Shown: positions 1 to 9,900, numbered from the stretch's first letter. The stretch is 64,000 nt of DNA from Paenibacillus sp. FSL R10-2782 (GCF_038592985.1 NZ_CP151951.1:2967001-3031000), one strand, 5' to 3'. Notes: generated from the letters alone by a model not told the origin. A program made the numbers and translations.

Positions 1-123
1 GCCTGGCAGCTTCAAATCCTCTGCCATAAACACGCTGCTCGTACCTCCCGTACCCAATGTGCGGATAATCCGGTAACGCTCACCTACAATCGAGCCGTAT
101 TCCAAATTCGTTTGTTTTTTCAT
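1..123 (-). CDS. Serine/threonine protein kinase, N-terminal fragment
   Basis: The reading frame starts at ATG 121-123 behind a strong ribosome site (AAGGAGG at about 131-139) and runs off the left edge. The 41 visible residues read MKKQTNLEYGSIVGERYRII, then a glycine-rich loop LGTGGTSSVFMAED. This is the start of a Hanks-type kinase fold: GERYRI, then the G-x-G-x-x-S-x-V ATP-binding loop. The lysine, catalytic loop and any PASTA or transmembrane part lie outside the window, so the subtype cannot be judged. The gene is separated from its upstream neighbour by a terminator-like hairpin. Confidence 0.8.
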   Translation of the reverse strand, partial: MKKQTNLEYGSIVGERYRIIRTLGTGGTSSVFMAEDLKLPG

Positions 124-159
124 CTCTCTCCTACCTCCTTCCATAAGCAAACAACGCAA

Positions 160-237
160 AAAAGGGAAAGCCTACCGCAAAAGCACAATCTTCATGTCAC
201 CATGAAAACGATGTTCGCGGGATGCTTTCCCTTTATT
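160..237 (-). terminator. Rho-independent terminator-like hairpin downstream of the methyltransferase gene
   Basis: AAAGGGAAAGC and GCTTTCCCTTT form a perfect 11-bp inverted repeat with about 50 bases between them. Read on the minus strand it ends GGCTTTCCCTTTTTTG. The loop is long and holds a smaller hairpin. Confidence 0.55.
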
Positions 238-309
238 TAAACGTGATTATACTATTTTTGAGGAACAATTGGGTTTATTATATAGCACACCTATACCGAT
301 TGTAAAGCA

Positions 310-1383
310 TTATTTTCCATACTTGATCATATACAGTGTAATCTCATCCCGGTTATGGAATAACTGCTTGGCCCGCTGGATCTGCATGCCGGACTGCTCG
401 AACGAAGCGATTACATCATGAATAAGCGCCAAAGGCTTTTTATGCATTAGCTTGACCGTTACGATGGCAGTACCGCCACTGCGTAAACTATACAGCAAAT
501 CGGTGACGAGCCTTGCCATTTGTTTGGGACTCCAACTCATATCACAGACCAGCAGATCGAATGTATTTTCTTTGAATTTGACCTCACTCGCATTTTTACG
601 CAAAAAAGTCAGATTGGCATACTTCATCAACGAAGGCTCCATCTTTGCCGGATCAACCGCCGTTACCTTGAGTCCACGCTCCAGCAAAAAGGAAGTCCAT
701 CCACCTGGCGCTGCCCCGATATCCAGTCCTTGATGAAAAGCACTAAAATCAATGCCAAACGTCGCTTCTGCCTCCAGAAGCTTGAATTTGGCACGAGAGA
801 TTTGTCCGTCCTCCTTCTGAAAACGAACTGCGCCTCCGCTCCAGTCAGACAGATTATCCTGAGGTTCCGACACACCTGCATACCATGTATCCTTATCGGC
901 ATAAACGGACACAATAACCTCGGCTCCCTGCACCGTAAGCTCCATGGGAAGATCACTTATTTGATCACTCAAAGCCTGCTTGAGCGCACCTGCGCTTTCA
1001 GTCCAACTGCTGTCAGCTCCTTTACGCACCTGTAAAGAAACACGCTGATCTATCAGTTCTCGGCGGTTACGAATAAAAGCAACCAAACGCTCCAGCACCT
1101 GAGCCAAATCCGTACCTTCCTCCTGAAAATGAACAGGAAATAGATGACGCAAAAACATTGGCGGCTGCCCCGTAATCGTCCCTACTGCCTCGCTTGCATC
1201 TGCAGGTAGTGTAGCCAGAAAAATTTCACCTGGTAAAAGTATTGTGCTTTTCACAGAGCCAAACATTCTTCTAAGCTCTTCTTGGGCATAAGGTGCAAAC
1301 CCATGGTTGGTCGTGCAAACAAATCTTGACGATAACAAAGCGGTTTCACCCTGTTCATCTGTGCTCTTGTATATTTCCTTCAA
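310..1383 (-). CDS. SAM-dependent methyltransferase, RlmM/FtsJ-like rRNA 2'-O-methyltransferase
   Basis: About 357 residues. The C-terminal half has a Rossmann methyltransferase core: motif I DIGAAPGGWTSFLLERG, then VTAVDPAK, then LLVCDMSWSPKQMARLV, as in FtsJ/RlmM 2'-O-ribose methyltransferases. The N-terminal half (LSSRFVCTTNHGFAPYAQEEL) is THUMP-like. An rRNA target is inferred from the family, not shown. An ATG at 1456-1458 opens the frame but lies inside the preceding ABC gene. I prefer the TTG at 1381-1383, which follows GGAGGG at 1394-1399 and sits just past the upstream stop. It probably shares a transcript with the ABC ATPase gene. Confidence 0.8.
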   Translation of the reverse strand: MKEIYKSTDEQGETALLSSRFVCTTNHGFAPYAQEELRRMFGSVKSTILLPGEIFLATLPADASEAVGTITGQPPMFLRHLFPVHFQEEGTDLAQVLERLVAFIRNRRELIDQRVSLQVRKGADSSWTESAGALKQALSDQISDLPMELTVQGAEVIVSVYADKDTWYAGVSEPQDNLSDWSGGAVRFQKEDGQISRAKFKLLEAEATFGIDFSAFHQGLDIGAAPGGWTSFLLERGLKVTAVDPAKMEPSLMKYANLTFLRKNASEVKFKENTFDLLVCDMSWSPKQMARLVTDLLYSLRSGGTAIVTVKLMHKKPLALIHDVIASFEQSGMQIQRAKQLFHNRDEITLYMIKYGK

Positions 1384-1390
1384 AATAACG

Positions 1391-2164
1391 TTACCCTCCA
1401 GTGCACACCCGAATCCAGGGACGTTCGCCATCCCAATCCAGCTCAACTGGAACTTCATAAGTGTGCATAATCAATTCTTTCGTTAAAACATCTTTTTTCG
1501 GTCCGGCTGCTGCTACCTTGCCATCACGAATTAGCGCTACATGGGTAAAAAGGGGGACAATCTCCTCAATATGATGAGTTACATAGACCACTGACAAATC
1601 CCGCTTGCGAAGACGATCAATTTCAACCAGCATTTTTTCCCGTTCAAATAGGTCCAGTCCGGCGCAAGGCTCATCCATAATCAGCAAACGAGGCTCCGCC
1701 ATCAGTGAACGAGCCAGCATCACCTTTTTGCGTTCTCCCTGAGATAAGGTACCCAGCGGATGATGCATCAGAGCGCCTAAATTCATCCCTTCCAGCAGAG
1801 ATACGGCTTTTTCCTTTGTCTCTGTCGGAATCTCCTGATAAAAACGCAAAAAAGCATACGCTCCAGTAGCGACCACTTCCCAAACCGGATCTTTTAGAGC
1901 CAATTTCTCCAGCAACGTCTGGCTGATATATCCGATCTGCTTGCGTACTTCCCGCACGTCACATTGACCATACGTTTGTCCAAGCACCTCGACCGTTCCA
2001 CGACTCGGAAACATATACCCGGTCATCATTTCCAGCATTGTTGTTTTACCAGAACCGTTACGCCCCAGAATGGCCCAGTGCTCATTTTTCCGTATTTCAA
2101 GATTCACATCGTCCAATATTCGTCTATCTTCCCGCTGCAATGTGATATTCTTCATGGATATCAT
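1391..2164 (-). CDS. ABC transporter ATP-binding protein, YlmA-like
   Basis: 257 residues, a single ABC ATPase domain. Visible motifs are Walker A (GRNGSGKTT), Q-loop region (IGYISQTL), signature (LSQGERKKVMLARSL), Walker B (LLIMDEPCAGLDLFE) and the switch histidine (VYVTHHIEEI). The EHWAILGRNGSG opening resembles B. subtilis YlmA. No permease gene lies next to it, so either its membrane partner is elsewhere or it does not act in transport. The start overlaps the stop of the thioredoxin-like gene (ATGA), and a second ATG three codons in (MKNITL) is equally possible. Confidence 0.85.
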   Translation of the reverse strand: MISMKNITLQREDRRILDDVNLEIRKNEHWAILGRNGSGKTTMLEMMTGYMFPSRGTVEVLGQTYGQCDVREVRKQIGYISQTLLEKLALKDPVWEVVATGAYAFLRFYQEIPTETKEKAVSLLEGMNLGALMHHPLGTLSQGERKKVMLARSLMAEPRLLIMDEPCAGLDLFEREKMLVEIDRLRKRDLSVVYVTHHIEEIVPLFTHVALIRDGKVAAAGPKKDVLTKELIMHTYEVPVELDWDGERPWIRVCTGG

Positions 2165-2475
2165 TCCACCACACTCCTTATCCTGCTCAGCAAGTGTTCC
2201 ACAGATTCCATTTTGTAGATGATTTCAGGATTTTCGTTCTCACCGTTATATAAAAGCAACGCAGGAACACTGGAAATCCGGTACTCCTGTACCAGTTCGG
2301 GAATATAGTTAATATCGCTTTGCAACACGACTCCTTCGGGGAGCAAATGCTCTGCCACTTCCAGCATCCGCCGGGCCGCCGCACAGGTTCCGCACATGGG
2401 AGTGTACACAAACAAAGCCAGCTTGCATCCCTCCCATATGGCGCGACGCACCTCCTTTTGTCCCAGCTCCTTCAT
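2161..2475 (-). CDS. Thioredoxin-like protein
   Basis: 104 residues with a thioredoxin fold: FVYTPMCGTCAAARRML gives a CxxC active site (CGTC), and ISSVPALLLY supplies the cis-proline segment. There is no signal peptide, so it should be cytoplasmic. The CGTC motif is unlike the WCGPC of general thioredoxins and fits the small YtpP-type group. It overlaps its neighbours by 4 bases on both sides, so it is translationally coupled between a receiver-like protein and an ABC ATPase. The physiological partner is unknown. Confidence 0.85.
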   Translation of the reverse strand: MKELGQKEVRRAIWEGCKLALFVYTPMCGTCAAARRMLEVAEHLLPEGVVLQSDINYIPELVQEYRISSVPALLLYNGENENPEIIYKMESVEHLLSRIRSVVE

Positions 2476-2810
2476 CGTTCCGACTCTTTTTGGATCTCGC
2501 GCATGCGCTCCTCCGGTACCGGCCCGTTATGCACGGTAACTCCTTCCGGCTTGTTGGCATACAGCAGCTCGTACATGGCTCGTCTGCCCTCTGGACTAGA
2601 GGAATGCAAATAAATTTCACGCGGATACAACTGCTTTCCTGCAATAGCAGCAGCCACATCTTTCCCCGTTGGCTGACCCGGTCCCAAATCATAATCCAGC
2701 GATAGCACCGAAATCGGGTATTCATGAAGCAGTAACAAACACTCCTCTGCATCCCTTGCCAGCTTAAAGCCAGGAGGACAAGGCCGATAATCGTCCATAA
2801 ACAAATGCAT
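2472..2810 (-). CDS. Small receiver-like protein (cyclic-phosphate processing receiver family)
   Basis: About 112 residues. The start MHLFMDDYRPCPPGF puts an acidic pair (DD) at the end of the first strand, followed by LSLDYDLGPG with a central aspartate. This is the layout of a response-regulator receiver domain, and it resembles the family called cyclic-phosphate processing receiver domain. No output domain is attached. The ATG at 2808-2810 is chosen because AAGGAGG lies 8 bases upstream. The longer frame to 2858 has no ribosome site. It overlaps the thioredoxin-like gene by 4 bases. Function is inferred from resemblance only. Confidence 0.7.
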   Translation of the reverse strand: MHLFMDDYRPCPPGFKLARDAEECLLLLHEYPISVLSLDYDLGPGQPTGKDVAAAIAGKQLYPREIYLHSSSPEGRRAMYELLYANKPEGVTVHNGPVPEERMREIQKESER

Positions 2811-2874
2811 CAACATCTCCTCCTTTTTTCCCATGGATGTAAGCTTCATAAGCCTCAAAGATGAAGATCATCCT

Positions 2875-3732
2875 TCAGACTGTTTTCTGCCAGCTTTGGA
2901 TCATTTGAATATCTTCACGATGTGTCCCATCAGATCCCGTTTCGGTTTCCAAAACGACAGGAATGCCTGTTACCGGCTCCTGCTCCAACATCCAATGCAT
3001 GCCCTCCAGACCAATACATCCCTGCCCGACACGTGCATGTCTGTCTTTTTTAGAGCCATACGGGTATTTAGAATCGTTCAAATGAACTGCACACAGGGCT
3101 GGCCAATAACCGAGTCGCTCCCCTTTTTCGATCAACGCCTCATCACTTCCACCGTTCCACAATCCAGCTGCATACGCATGACAGGTATCCAGACAAAAGC
3201 CGATGCTGTCAGGATATTGGCACAACTGGCGAATTTGCACCATTTCCTCCAGCGTGGTTCCCATCGGACCGTGATCCCCTGCCTGATTTTCAATCAGTAT
3301 TTTTGCATTTCCCTGCCAACCTTCCAGCACATCATCAAAACAACCAATGATATTCCGATAGCCGTCCAGCGGGTCAGACGCATGGGTATGCCCAAAATGA
3401 ACGACAATCCCCTTCGAGCCACAGGCTTCAGCGATATCCAGATCGTTTCGCAATGAAGCAACTGTCAGCTCATAAAGCTCCTGTCCGCGTTCGCGCCCGT
3501 GAGCTGGATTAACGGGATATGGCGAGTGGCCAATAGATTGAAGTTCATGTTTTATACAATAAGCTTTGCAAGCAGCCGCATCAGCAGCATTCCATTCCTT
3601 CTGCCTAAGACTACGCGGGTTTTTCGGAAAATATTGAAAAGAACGTCCCCCCTGCTCTCGTGCACGCGCAGCGGCTTTGGAAAAACCGCCTCGCGTGCTC
3701 ACATGAGAGCCGATCAGCAGTTTAGGCATCAT
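2875..3732 (-). CDS. nfo: Deoxyribonuclease IV (AP endonuclease, endonuclease IV)
   Basis: 285 residues, normal for the family. It cleaves DNA 5' of abasic sites in base excision repair. Metal-binding motifs of the TIM barrel appear in order: GSHVSTRGG, VVHFGHTHA, IENQAGDHG, GFCLDTCHAY, VHLNDSKYPYGSKKDRH and VLETETG. The start ATGATG overlaps the last codons of the Fpg/Nei gene by about 11 bases, so two base-excision-repair enzymes are made from one transcript: a glycosylase/lyase that creates abasic sites and an endonuclease that processes them. Confidence 0.95.
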   Translation of the reverse strand: MMPKLLIGSHVSTRGGFSKAAARAREQGGRSFQYFPKNPRSLRQKEWNAADAAACKAYCIKHELQSIGHSPYPVNPAHGRERGQELYELTVASLRNDLDIAEACGSKGIVVHFGHTHASDPLDGYRNIIGCFDDVLEGWQGNAKILIENQAGDHGPMGTTLEEMVQIRQLCQYPDSIGFCLDTCHAYAAGLWNGGSDEALIEKGERLGYWPALCAVHLNDSKYPYGSKKDRHARVGQGCIGLEGMHWMLEQEPVTGIPVVLETETGSDGTHREDIQMIQSWQKTV

Positions 3733-4540
3733 GCTGCTGTACCGGGCAATAAAATGCTTTTTTTCCCGCCAGCTCTACCCGCACAATTTTCCCGCCGCTT
3801 GGCGATTCTTCTCCTTCACGGTCATACACCCGGCACTGATGGTCAAAACCGCCCGTCAGCGTATCCCCCTCCATCAAAGGAATTTCCATATAACCACCTT
3901 CCGCAGTAGCTTCACGAAGTACGGATTGCGTAGCATGGTACAGCTTTTCCACTTTTTCTGGCGACTGCACGATGTTTTGTACTTTGGAACCTGGTGTAAA
4001 TCCGGCGATATAAGCAATTTCGTCTGAATAACAATTGCCAATACCGGAAAAAACATGCTGATTCACCAGCGTTGTTTTCAAAATACCCCTACGTCCCTTC
4101 AGACGTGCCGTGAACTTTTCCAATGTCATACGACGATCCAGCGGATCAGGTCCGAGTTCAGACATCGTCTCTTCTGTTTCTTTTGCCGTCAGCAAGTGCA
4201 GGTAACCCAAGCGCAGCCCGATAAAATAAAGCTTTACTCCACTAAAATCCAGTTCAATTTGAACCGTACGGTCAGGGCGCTGCTCCTCCGTTCCCAGATA
4301 CAGCATTCCTCCCAGCATCAGATGCAGCACAAGCCGCCCGCCCGTGTTCAGATGAAAAATCAAGTGCTTGCCTCGACGCTCCATATATACAACGGTAGTT
4401 CCCAGCAATTGCTTCTCAAATGTTTCCACTTCGGTATTAATGGATTTCACACGGTTAACCGTCACTCCGGTAATCGGAATGTCCAAAATTTGTTTTGACA
4501 ATAGCGTTCTGTAGTTCTCCATCTCAGGAAGTTCCGGCAT
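3722..4540 (-). CDS. mutM: Fpg/Nei-family DNA glycosylase with a degenerate zinc finger
   Basis: About 272 residues. After Met removal it begins PELPEMENY, giving the Schiff-base proline and the catalytic glutamate. A lysine in RRGKHLIFHL and the helix-two-turn-helix segment HVFSGIGNCYSDEIAYIAGF are also present. The C-terminal finger is abnormal. Where family members have two CxxC pairs, this protein reads HQCRVYDREGEESPSGGKI and later KKAFYCPVQQ, so zinc cannot be bound in the usual way. It resembles the 'zincless' fingers known in some Nei-like enzymes. Start chosen at MPELPE because Pro2 must become N-terminal. The name mutM is by family; a second, canonical copy may exist elsewhere. Confidence 0.82.
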   Translation of the reverse strand: MPELPEMENYRTLLSKQILDIPITGVTVNRVKSINTEVETFEKQLLGTTVVYMERRGKHLIFHLNTGGRLVLHLMLGGMLYLGTEEQRPDRTVQIELDFSGVKLYFIGLRLGYLHLLTAKETEETMSELGPDPLDRRMTLEKFTARLKGRRGILKTTLVNQHVFSGIGNCYSDEIAYIAGFTPGSKVQNIVQSPEKVEKLYHATQSVLREATAEGGYMEIPLMEGDTLTGGFDHQCRVYDREGEESPSGGKIVRVELAGKKAFYCPVQQHDA

Positions 4541-4613
4541 GTCAACATCTTTCCTTTCGTAGCTGCAAATCACTTTTGATTCATGCAGATTTTTTTAAAA
4601 TGTATATTTACTA

Positions 4614-5420
4614 TTACTTAAACTCTTCTCGGAGCCAATCCTGCAATTCATCCAGATTGTCAAATATCAGGTCAGGTTTTACTCCAACGGCACGCATATG
4701 TCCGTCCATATTAGCGCGGGTCGAAACACCCGATAGTATGAGAGCTGTTTTGCAACCTGCCGCCGCACCTGCCGCAATATCGGTAAGCATATTATCGCCC
4801 ACAACCAGAGCTTCATCCGCTCTAATGTTCAAGCGATCCAGCGCATAGTTCATTAACACGCTTGAAGGCTTGCCGATGACGACGGGCTTTACCTGTGATG
4901 CCGCCTCAATCGCAGCTCCAATCGTTCCTGCCCCCGGCGTGAGTCCATCTTGTGAAGGTAATTGAAGATCAGGGTTTGTCAAAATAAAAGTGGCTCCTTC
5001 CCGAATCCATCGCATAGCAGCAACCAGCTTATCATATGTAAATTGGCGATCTATCCCCTGCACCACATAATCGGGATGATCCTCCACAAGCTGCAATCCG
5101 GCATCCGTAAGAGCCTGACGCAATCCCGTTTCACCAATACAATATACACTTGCTCCAGGGCTTTGCTGTGCAACATATTGTGCAGCCGCCAGCGCCGAAG
5201 TACATACTTCATCGCTAACTGCATCAATTCCCATACCGACCAAATGCATTGCCACCGACTCAGGTGTGCGTGAAGCATTATTCGTAACATAAGCATAAGG
5301 TATCTGGTTCGTGCGCAATTGGGATATGAGCAGATCCGCACCCTTGATCATCCGGTCCCCATGGTACAATGTTCCATCCAGATCAATTAGTAACGATTTT
5401 ATCGTAATTCCCTCCCGCAC
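4614..5420 (-). CDS. HAD-superfamily phosphatase, NagD/YutF type (TIGR01457-like)
   Basis: 268 residues. HAD motifs are clear: motif I LLIDLDGTLYHG, motif II VTNNAS, the motif III lysine in VKPVVIGKPSSVL, and motif IV VVGDNMLTDIAAGAAAG. The 270-residue length and cap type fit the NagD/YutF group of p-nitrophenyl- and nucleotide-phosphatases. The true substrate cannot be read from sequence. The start is uncertain. A GTG at 5418-5420 has a weak ribosome site, while a strong GGGAGG sits inside the frame 8 bases before an ATA codon, so a rare start codon is possible. Confidence 0.88.
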   Translation of the reverse strand: MREGITIKSLLIDLDGTLYHGDRMIKGADLLISQLRTNQIPYAYVTNNASRTPESVAMHLVGMGIDAVSDEVCTSALAAAQYVAQQSPGASVYCIGETGLRQALTDAGLQLVEDHPDYVVQGIDRQFTYDKLVAAMRWIREGATFILTNPDLQLPSQDGLTPGAGTIGAAIEAASQVKPVVIGKPSSVLMNYALDRLNIRADEALVVGDNMLTDIAAGAAAGCKTALILSGVSTRANMDGHMRAVGVKPDLIFDNLDELQDWLREEFK

Positions 5421-5864
5421 TTCAAATCAATTCATCATAAACATTTGAATGATAATTCATCCCATGAATAATGTTCACCCTCTTATTTAATCACCTTAAT
5501 CATTTAGGTCATAAAATAAGAGGGTCTCCCCATTTCATCTTATCTATTTTAAGTCAAAAATACGTATGAAGTCCATGAATTGCTGATAAACCGTTCAAAA
5601 TAATGCCATTCCTCGCTAAAAGCCGTCGCTTTCCCATGGAATAAGCTTACACCTCCGTCGAAATCCATCGAAGATGCCTTTTTTACAAGGGAAATTTCCT
5701 GTAGTTCCTCACCCTGCTTAAAATATAAAAACCTTAAAATTCGATATATAGAAAACGGAATATATCACACCTCCATATGTGGTAGTACAAATTCATTCGA
5801 CCCCACCCATATGTCGTCCTCAACTCTTGTCACATCCTGCGCTTTCCCGGAAAATAATTTCGCA
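5421..5864. other. Intergenic region with a 12-bp inverted repeat
   Basis: About 440 bases with no convincing gene. ACCCTCTTATTT (5477-5488) and AAATAAGAGGGT (5514-5525) form a perfect 12-bp inverted repeat about 60 bases upstream of the phosphatase gene. No T-run follows on either strand, so it looks like a leader structure or operator rather than a terminator. The remainder is AT-rich and without recognisable signal. Confidence 0.4.
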
Positions 5865-5899
5865 GGAAAAACAAAGGCACCGGAGCAAGCCCCGGCACC
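5865..5899 (-). terminator. Rho-independent terminator after rnz
   Basis: On the minus strand GGTGCCGG and CCGGTGCC form an 8-bp stem with two G-U pairs, followed by TTTGTTTTT. Confidence 0.7.
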
Positions 5900-5929
5900 C
5901 ATACACGTTTTATCCTCTATTACTACCGT

Positions 5930-6862
5930 TTATGAACCGATATCAGGCACGGCTAACAGCACATGCTGCTCCGCCAGCAATGAATTGGGGAATATACTCC
6001 GCGCTTCCTCCAGCAACGGCTGGAGCTGCTCCTGATCTTTATATCTGGAACTAAAGTGCGTCATAATCAACTGACTCGCACCTGCCGCTTTTGCTGCTTC
6101 CGCTGCCTGGAGTGCTGTACTATGATGATATTCATACGCCGTTTCCGCCAGCTCATGCAGAAAAGTAGCTTCATGAACGACAACCGTTGCATCTTGAGCC
6201 AACACTACGGTATTCGGGCAAGGTCGCGTGTCACCAAGAATGGTGATGATACGTCCTTTTTTCGGCGTACCCATTACATCCTGCGGATGAAGAATGACCC
6301 CACCCTCCACCTCGACGCTTTCTCCACGCTTCAGCTTACCATACACCGGGCCTGGCTTGATTCCGTATTGCTCCAGCAGCTCCTGATTGAGCTTGCCGGG
6401 CTTATCCATCTCTACAATACGATATCCGTAGCTGTCAATTCGATGATCCAGCAAAGCCGACTCCACACGAAACTGCCCATCATCAAACAACAGCCCTCCC
6501 GTATGCTCCACAATGTGTAGTGGGTAGTTGATATGGGATTGGCTTATTCCCAGAGATAATTCGACGTACTGCTTGAGTCCGAGCGGCCCGTATACCATCA
6601 GCGGTGTCGTCCCCCCCTGATACGCCCTGCTCGACAGCAGACCCGGCAGACCAAAGAGATGGTCTCCATGCAAATGGGTAATGAATATTTTTTCAAGCCT
6701 GCTTAGCTTAAGCGGCGAACGCAGTACCTCCTGCTGAGTTCCTTCGCCGCAATCGAACAACCACATGCTTCTTCGTTCTTCCAGCAAACGGAGTGCGATG
6801 GACGTCACGTTTCGCTGGATGGTAGGCACACCTGCATTCGTGCCGAGAAAATAAAATTCCAT
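5930..6862 (-). CDS. rnz: Ribonuclease Z
   Basis: 310 residues. It removes the 3' trailer of tRNA precursors. The metallo-beta-lactamase signature THLHGDHLFGLPG is intact. FLGTNAG at the N-terminus, GDTRPCPN (bridging aspartate), VVHEATFLHE and MTHFSSRY (final histidine) complete the tRNase Z pattern. The length matches the short bacterial form. It stands between metH and the NagD-like gene, ends in its own terminator and is probably monocistronic. A shifted alternative product is unlikely, given the start METFYFLG-like opening (MEFYFLGTNAG). Confidence 0.95.
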   Translation of the reverse strand: MEFYFLGTNAGVPTIQRNVTSIALRLLEERRSMWLFDCGEGTQQEVLRSPLKLSRLEKIFITHLHGDHLFGLPGLLSSRAYQGGTTPLMVYGPLGLKQYVELSLGISQSHINYPLHIVEHTGGLLFDDGQFRVESALLDHRIDSYGYRIVEMDKPGKLNQELLEQYGIKPGPVYGKLKRGESVEVEGGVILHPQDVMGTPKKGRIITILGDTRPCPNTVVLAQDATVVVHEATFLHELAETAYEYHHSTALQAAEAAKAAGASQLIMTHFSSRYKDQEQLQPLLEEARSIFPNSLLAEQHVLLAVPDIGS

Positions 6863-6942
6863 GACTTTTTAACCTTCTTCCTGCTGACCAGCAAAACCTC
6901 CGAAGCTCCGGAGGGTCTTTGCTATCCCATCTGATAAAGGTG

Positions 6943-9900
6943 TTATACCTTTTCGACGTTAAAATACTGCGCTTGAGGGTGGCTGAACACCATAGCTGAT
7001 ACTGAAGCCTCCGGTTCCATCATAAACCCTTCTGTGAGTTCAACGCCAATATCCTCAGGTTTCAACAGCTGGAACAATGGTCCCTGATCCTCCAGATCAG
7101 GACATGCCGGATAGCCAAAAGATACCCGTATGCCCTGATATCTAGCCCCATGCCGCTGTTTCATCGTCATGTCTGCCGAGTCCGGGAAACCCCAGCTGTC
7201 CCTTATAATATGATGAAGTCGCTCAGCGAGTCCTTCTGCCACTTCCAGCGCTACCGACTGAAGTGCATGAGAGCGTAAGTAATCCCCTTTTTCTTTCCAT
7301 TGCGTGGAAAGCTGCTGAATACCATGACCCGCCGTAACGACCATAAAACCTACATAATCCATAACTCCAGATTCCACCGATTTCAAGAAGTCAGCCAGGC
7401 ATAAATAAGGCTCTACTTGTTGACGCGGAAACGTAAATGTATGCAGTACCTTGCTCACATCTGATGGATCATAAACCAAAATCTGATCTCCCTGTGACTG
7501 CGCCGGGAAGAAACGGTATACAGCATGTGCCTGAATAATTCCATCCGTAACGGCTTCAAACATGATACTATCTACGGTTTCCTTTAACTGAGTCGCTTTC
7601 GGATTCCCCGAAGCCAGCAATTGCTCTACATTTCCTTTTAATCCAAGATGGTGCCCCATCAGCATCTGCATATTCACATAAGGCAAAATATAATTGAGCG
7701 GATAGTTACGCAGTACATGGCGATCCGTATCCGGCGGAATATATACGGGCAAATCCTGAGCAATGTTAGAGCGAACAGCCCGGGTAAGTTTAGGCAACGG
7801 CTTGGCTTCCACGACCGTTGCGGCTTCCGCTTCCCGTTCAGCCTCCATTTCCTCTGCCATTTTCTTGCGGGACTCAGGATTCATCAGCTTGTTAGCTATG
7901 TCCAAACCATCCATTGCATCCTTCGCATAGACAACCATTCCGTCATACTCGGGACGGATACGGTTTTTTGTAAACTTACGCGTCAAAGCAGCTCCGCCAA
8001 CCATAATCGGGATATCAATATTCGCATTTTTCAAATCCTGTGCAGTCAACACCATCTGTTGAGCCGATTTAACAAGTAAACCGGATAAGCCAATCGCGTC
8101 GGCCTTTTCTTCACGGTAAGCCTCAATAATGCGTTCTGGTGGTACTTTTATACCCAGATTTACAATATGGTAACCATTGTTGGATAGAATAATCTCTACC
8201 AGGTTTTTACCAATGTCATGCACATCACCTTTGACCGTAGCCAGCAAAATCTTTCCTTTTACCGAGGATTCATTTTTCTCCATAAACGGTTCCAAGTAGG
8301 CTACCGACGCCTTCATGACTTCAGCGCTTTGCAGCACCTCTGCAACGATCAATTCGTTATTGTTAAACAAACGGCCTACTTCTTCCATTCCCTTCATCAG
8401 CGGCCCATTAATAATTTCCAGCGAAGAATACTTGGCGAGCGCTTGCTCCAGATCTGGAATCAGCCCCTCCTTACTGCCCTCTACTACATAGGAAGCCAGC
8501 CGCTCTTCGAGCGAAAGGTTGGACACCTTCTCCTTCTTCTCCACTTTCTTATTACGGAAAGCAGCCACAAAAGCAGCTAATGTATCGTCGTTCGTTTTAT
8601 AAATCAGGTCTTCGGCGAGCTTTCGTTCATGCTCGGGTATCGAAGCATAACGTTCGAGCTTCTCCGTATTTACAATCGCATAGTCCAAGCCTGCTTTGGT
8701 ACACTCGTACAAATAGACGGAATTGAGAACCTCACGCCCCGCCTCCGGCAATCCGAAGGACACGTTACTAATACCCAGAATGGTGTGAACTCCTGGAAGC
8801 GCCTCTTTAATAATCCGAATCCCCTCAATCGTTTCCTTGGCCGAACCGATGTATTGCTCATCACCTGTGCCCACGGGAAATACGAGTGTATCAAAAATAA
8901 GATCCTCCGGAGCCAGACCGTAACGGTTCACCAGCAGATCATAAGAACGTTTGGCCACCTCAAGCTTATCCTCACGTGAAATAGCCTGTCCGCGCTCATC
9001 AATGGTTCCAACAACAACAGCCGCGCCGTATTTATGAATAAGTGGTGCCATTTTCTCGAATTTCTCTTCGCCATCCTCCAAATTAATGGAGTTAATGATC
9101 GCCTTACCTTGCGAATATTGCAAGGCGGTATCAATGACCTTGATATCCGTCGTATCAATTACGAGAGGAACCTTTACCTTATTCACTACCAGCTTCAAAA
9201 AGGCTTCCATATCCGTCATTTCATCACGGTCCGGGTCCTGTACACAAATATCTATGACATGCGCTCCGCTCTTTACCTGAGCACGGGCAATTTCGGAGGC
9301 CTCTTCGTATTTGCCTTCCACGATCAAACGCTTGAATTTGCGGGAGCCAAGAACATTCGTTCGCTCACCAACCATATAGGGACGATTTTCCTGTTCAATA
9401 TATACAGGCTCAATACCCGATACAGCCGGTGGGTGATGGCCTTCCAGCGGACGCGGCTCAAACTGAGCCATACTTTCACTCATAACCCGGATATGCTCAG
9501 GCGTGGTACCGCAACAGCCTCCTGCGATATTAAGCCAGCCTTTTTCGGCGAAAGCAGCCATTTTACGTGCCAAAGAATCAGGAGATTCATGATATTGACC
9601 GTTTTCATCGGGCAGACCTGCATTCGGATAACAGCTAATTGCTGCTGAGGACATATCGGAGAGAGAGCGAATGTGATCCCGCATAAATTCCGGCCCTGTA
9701 GCACAGTTTAGCCCGATCGACACCGGATGCAAGTGTTCCAGCGATATGCAGAAGGATTCAATATTTTGACCTGCTAAAGTCGTTCCCATTGGTTCAATCG
9801 TTCCCGAAATCATTAACGGAAGCTCAATACCTGTCTGTTCAAAAGCCTGCCGAATTCCAATACTTCCGGCTTTGACGTTAAGTGTATCCTGTGAAGTCTC

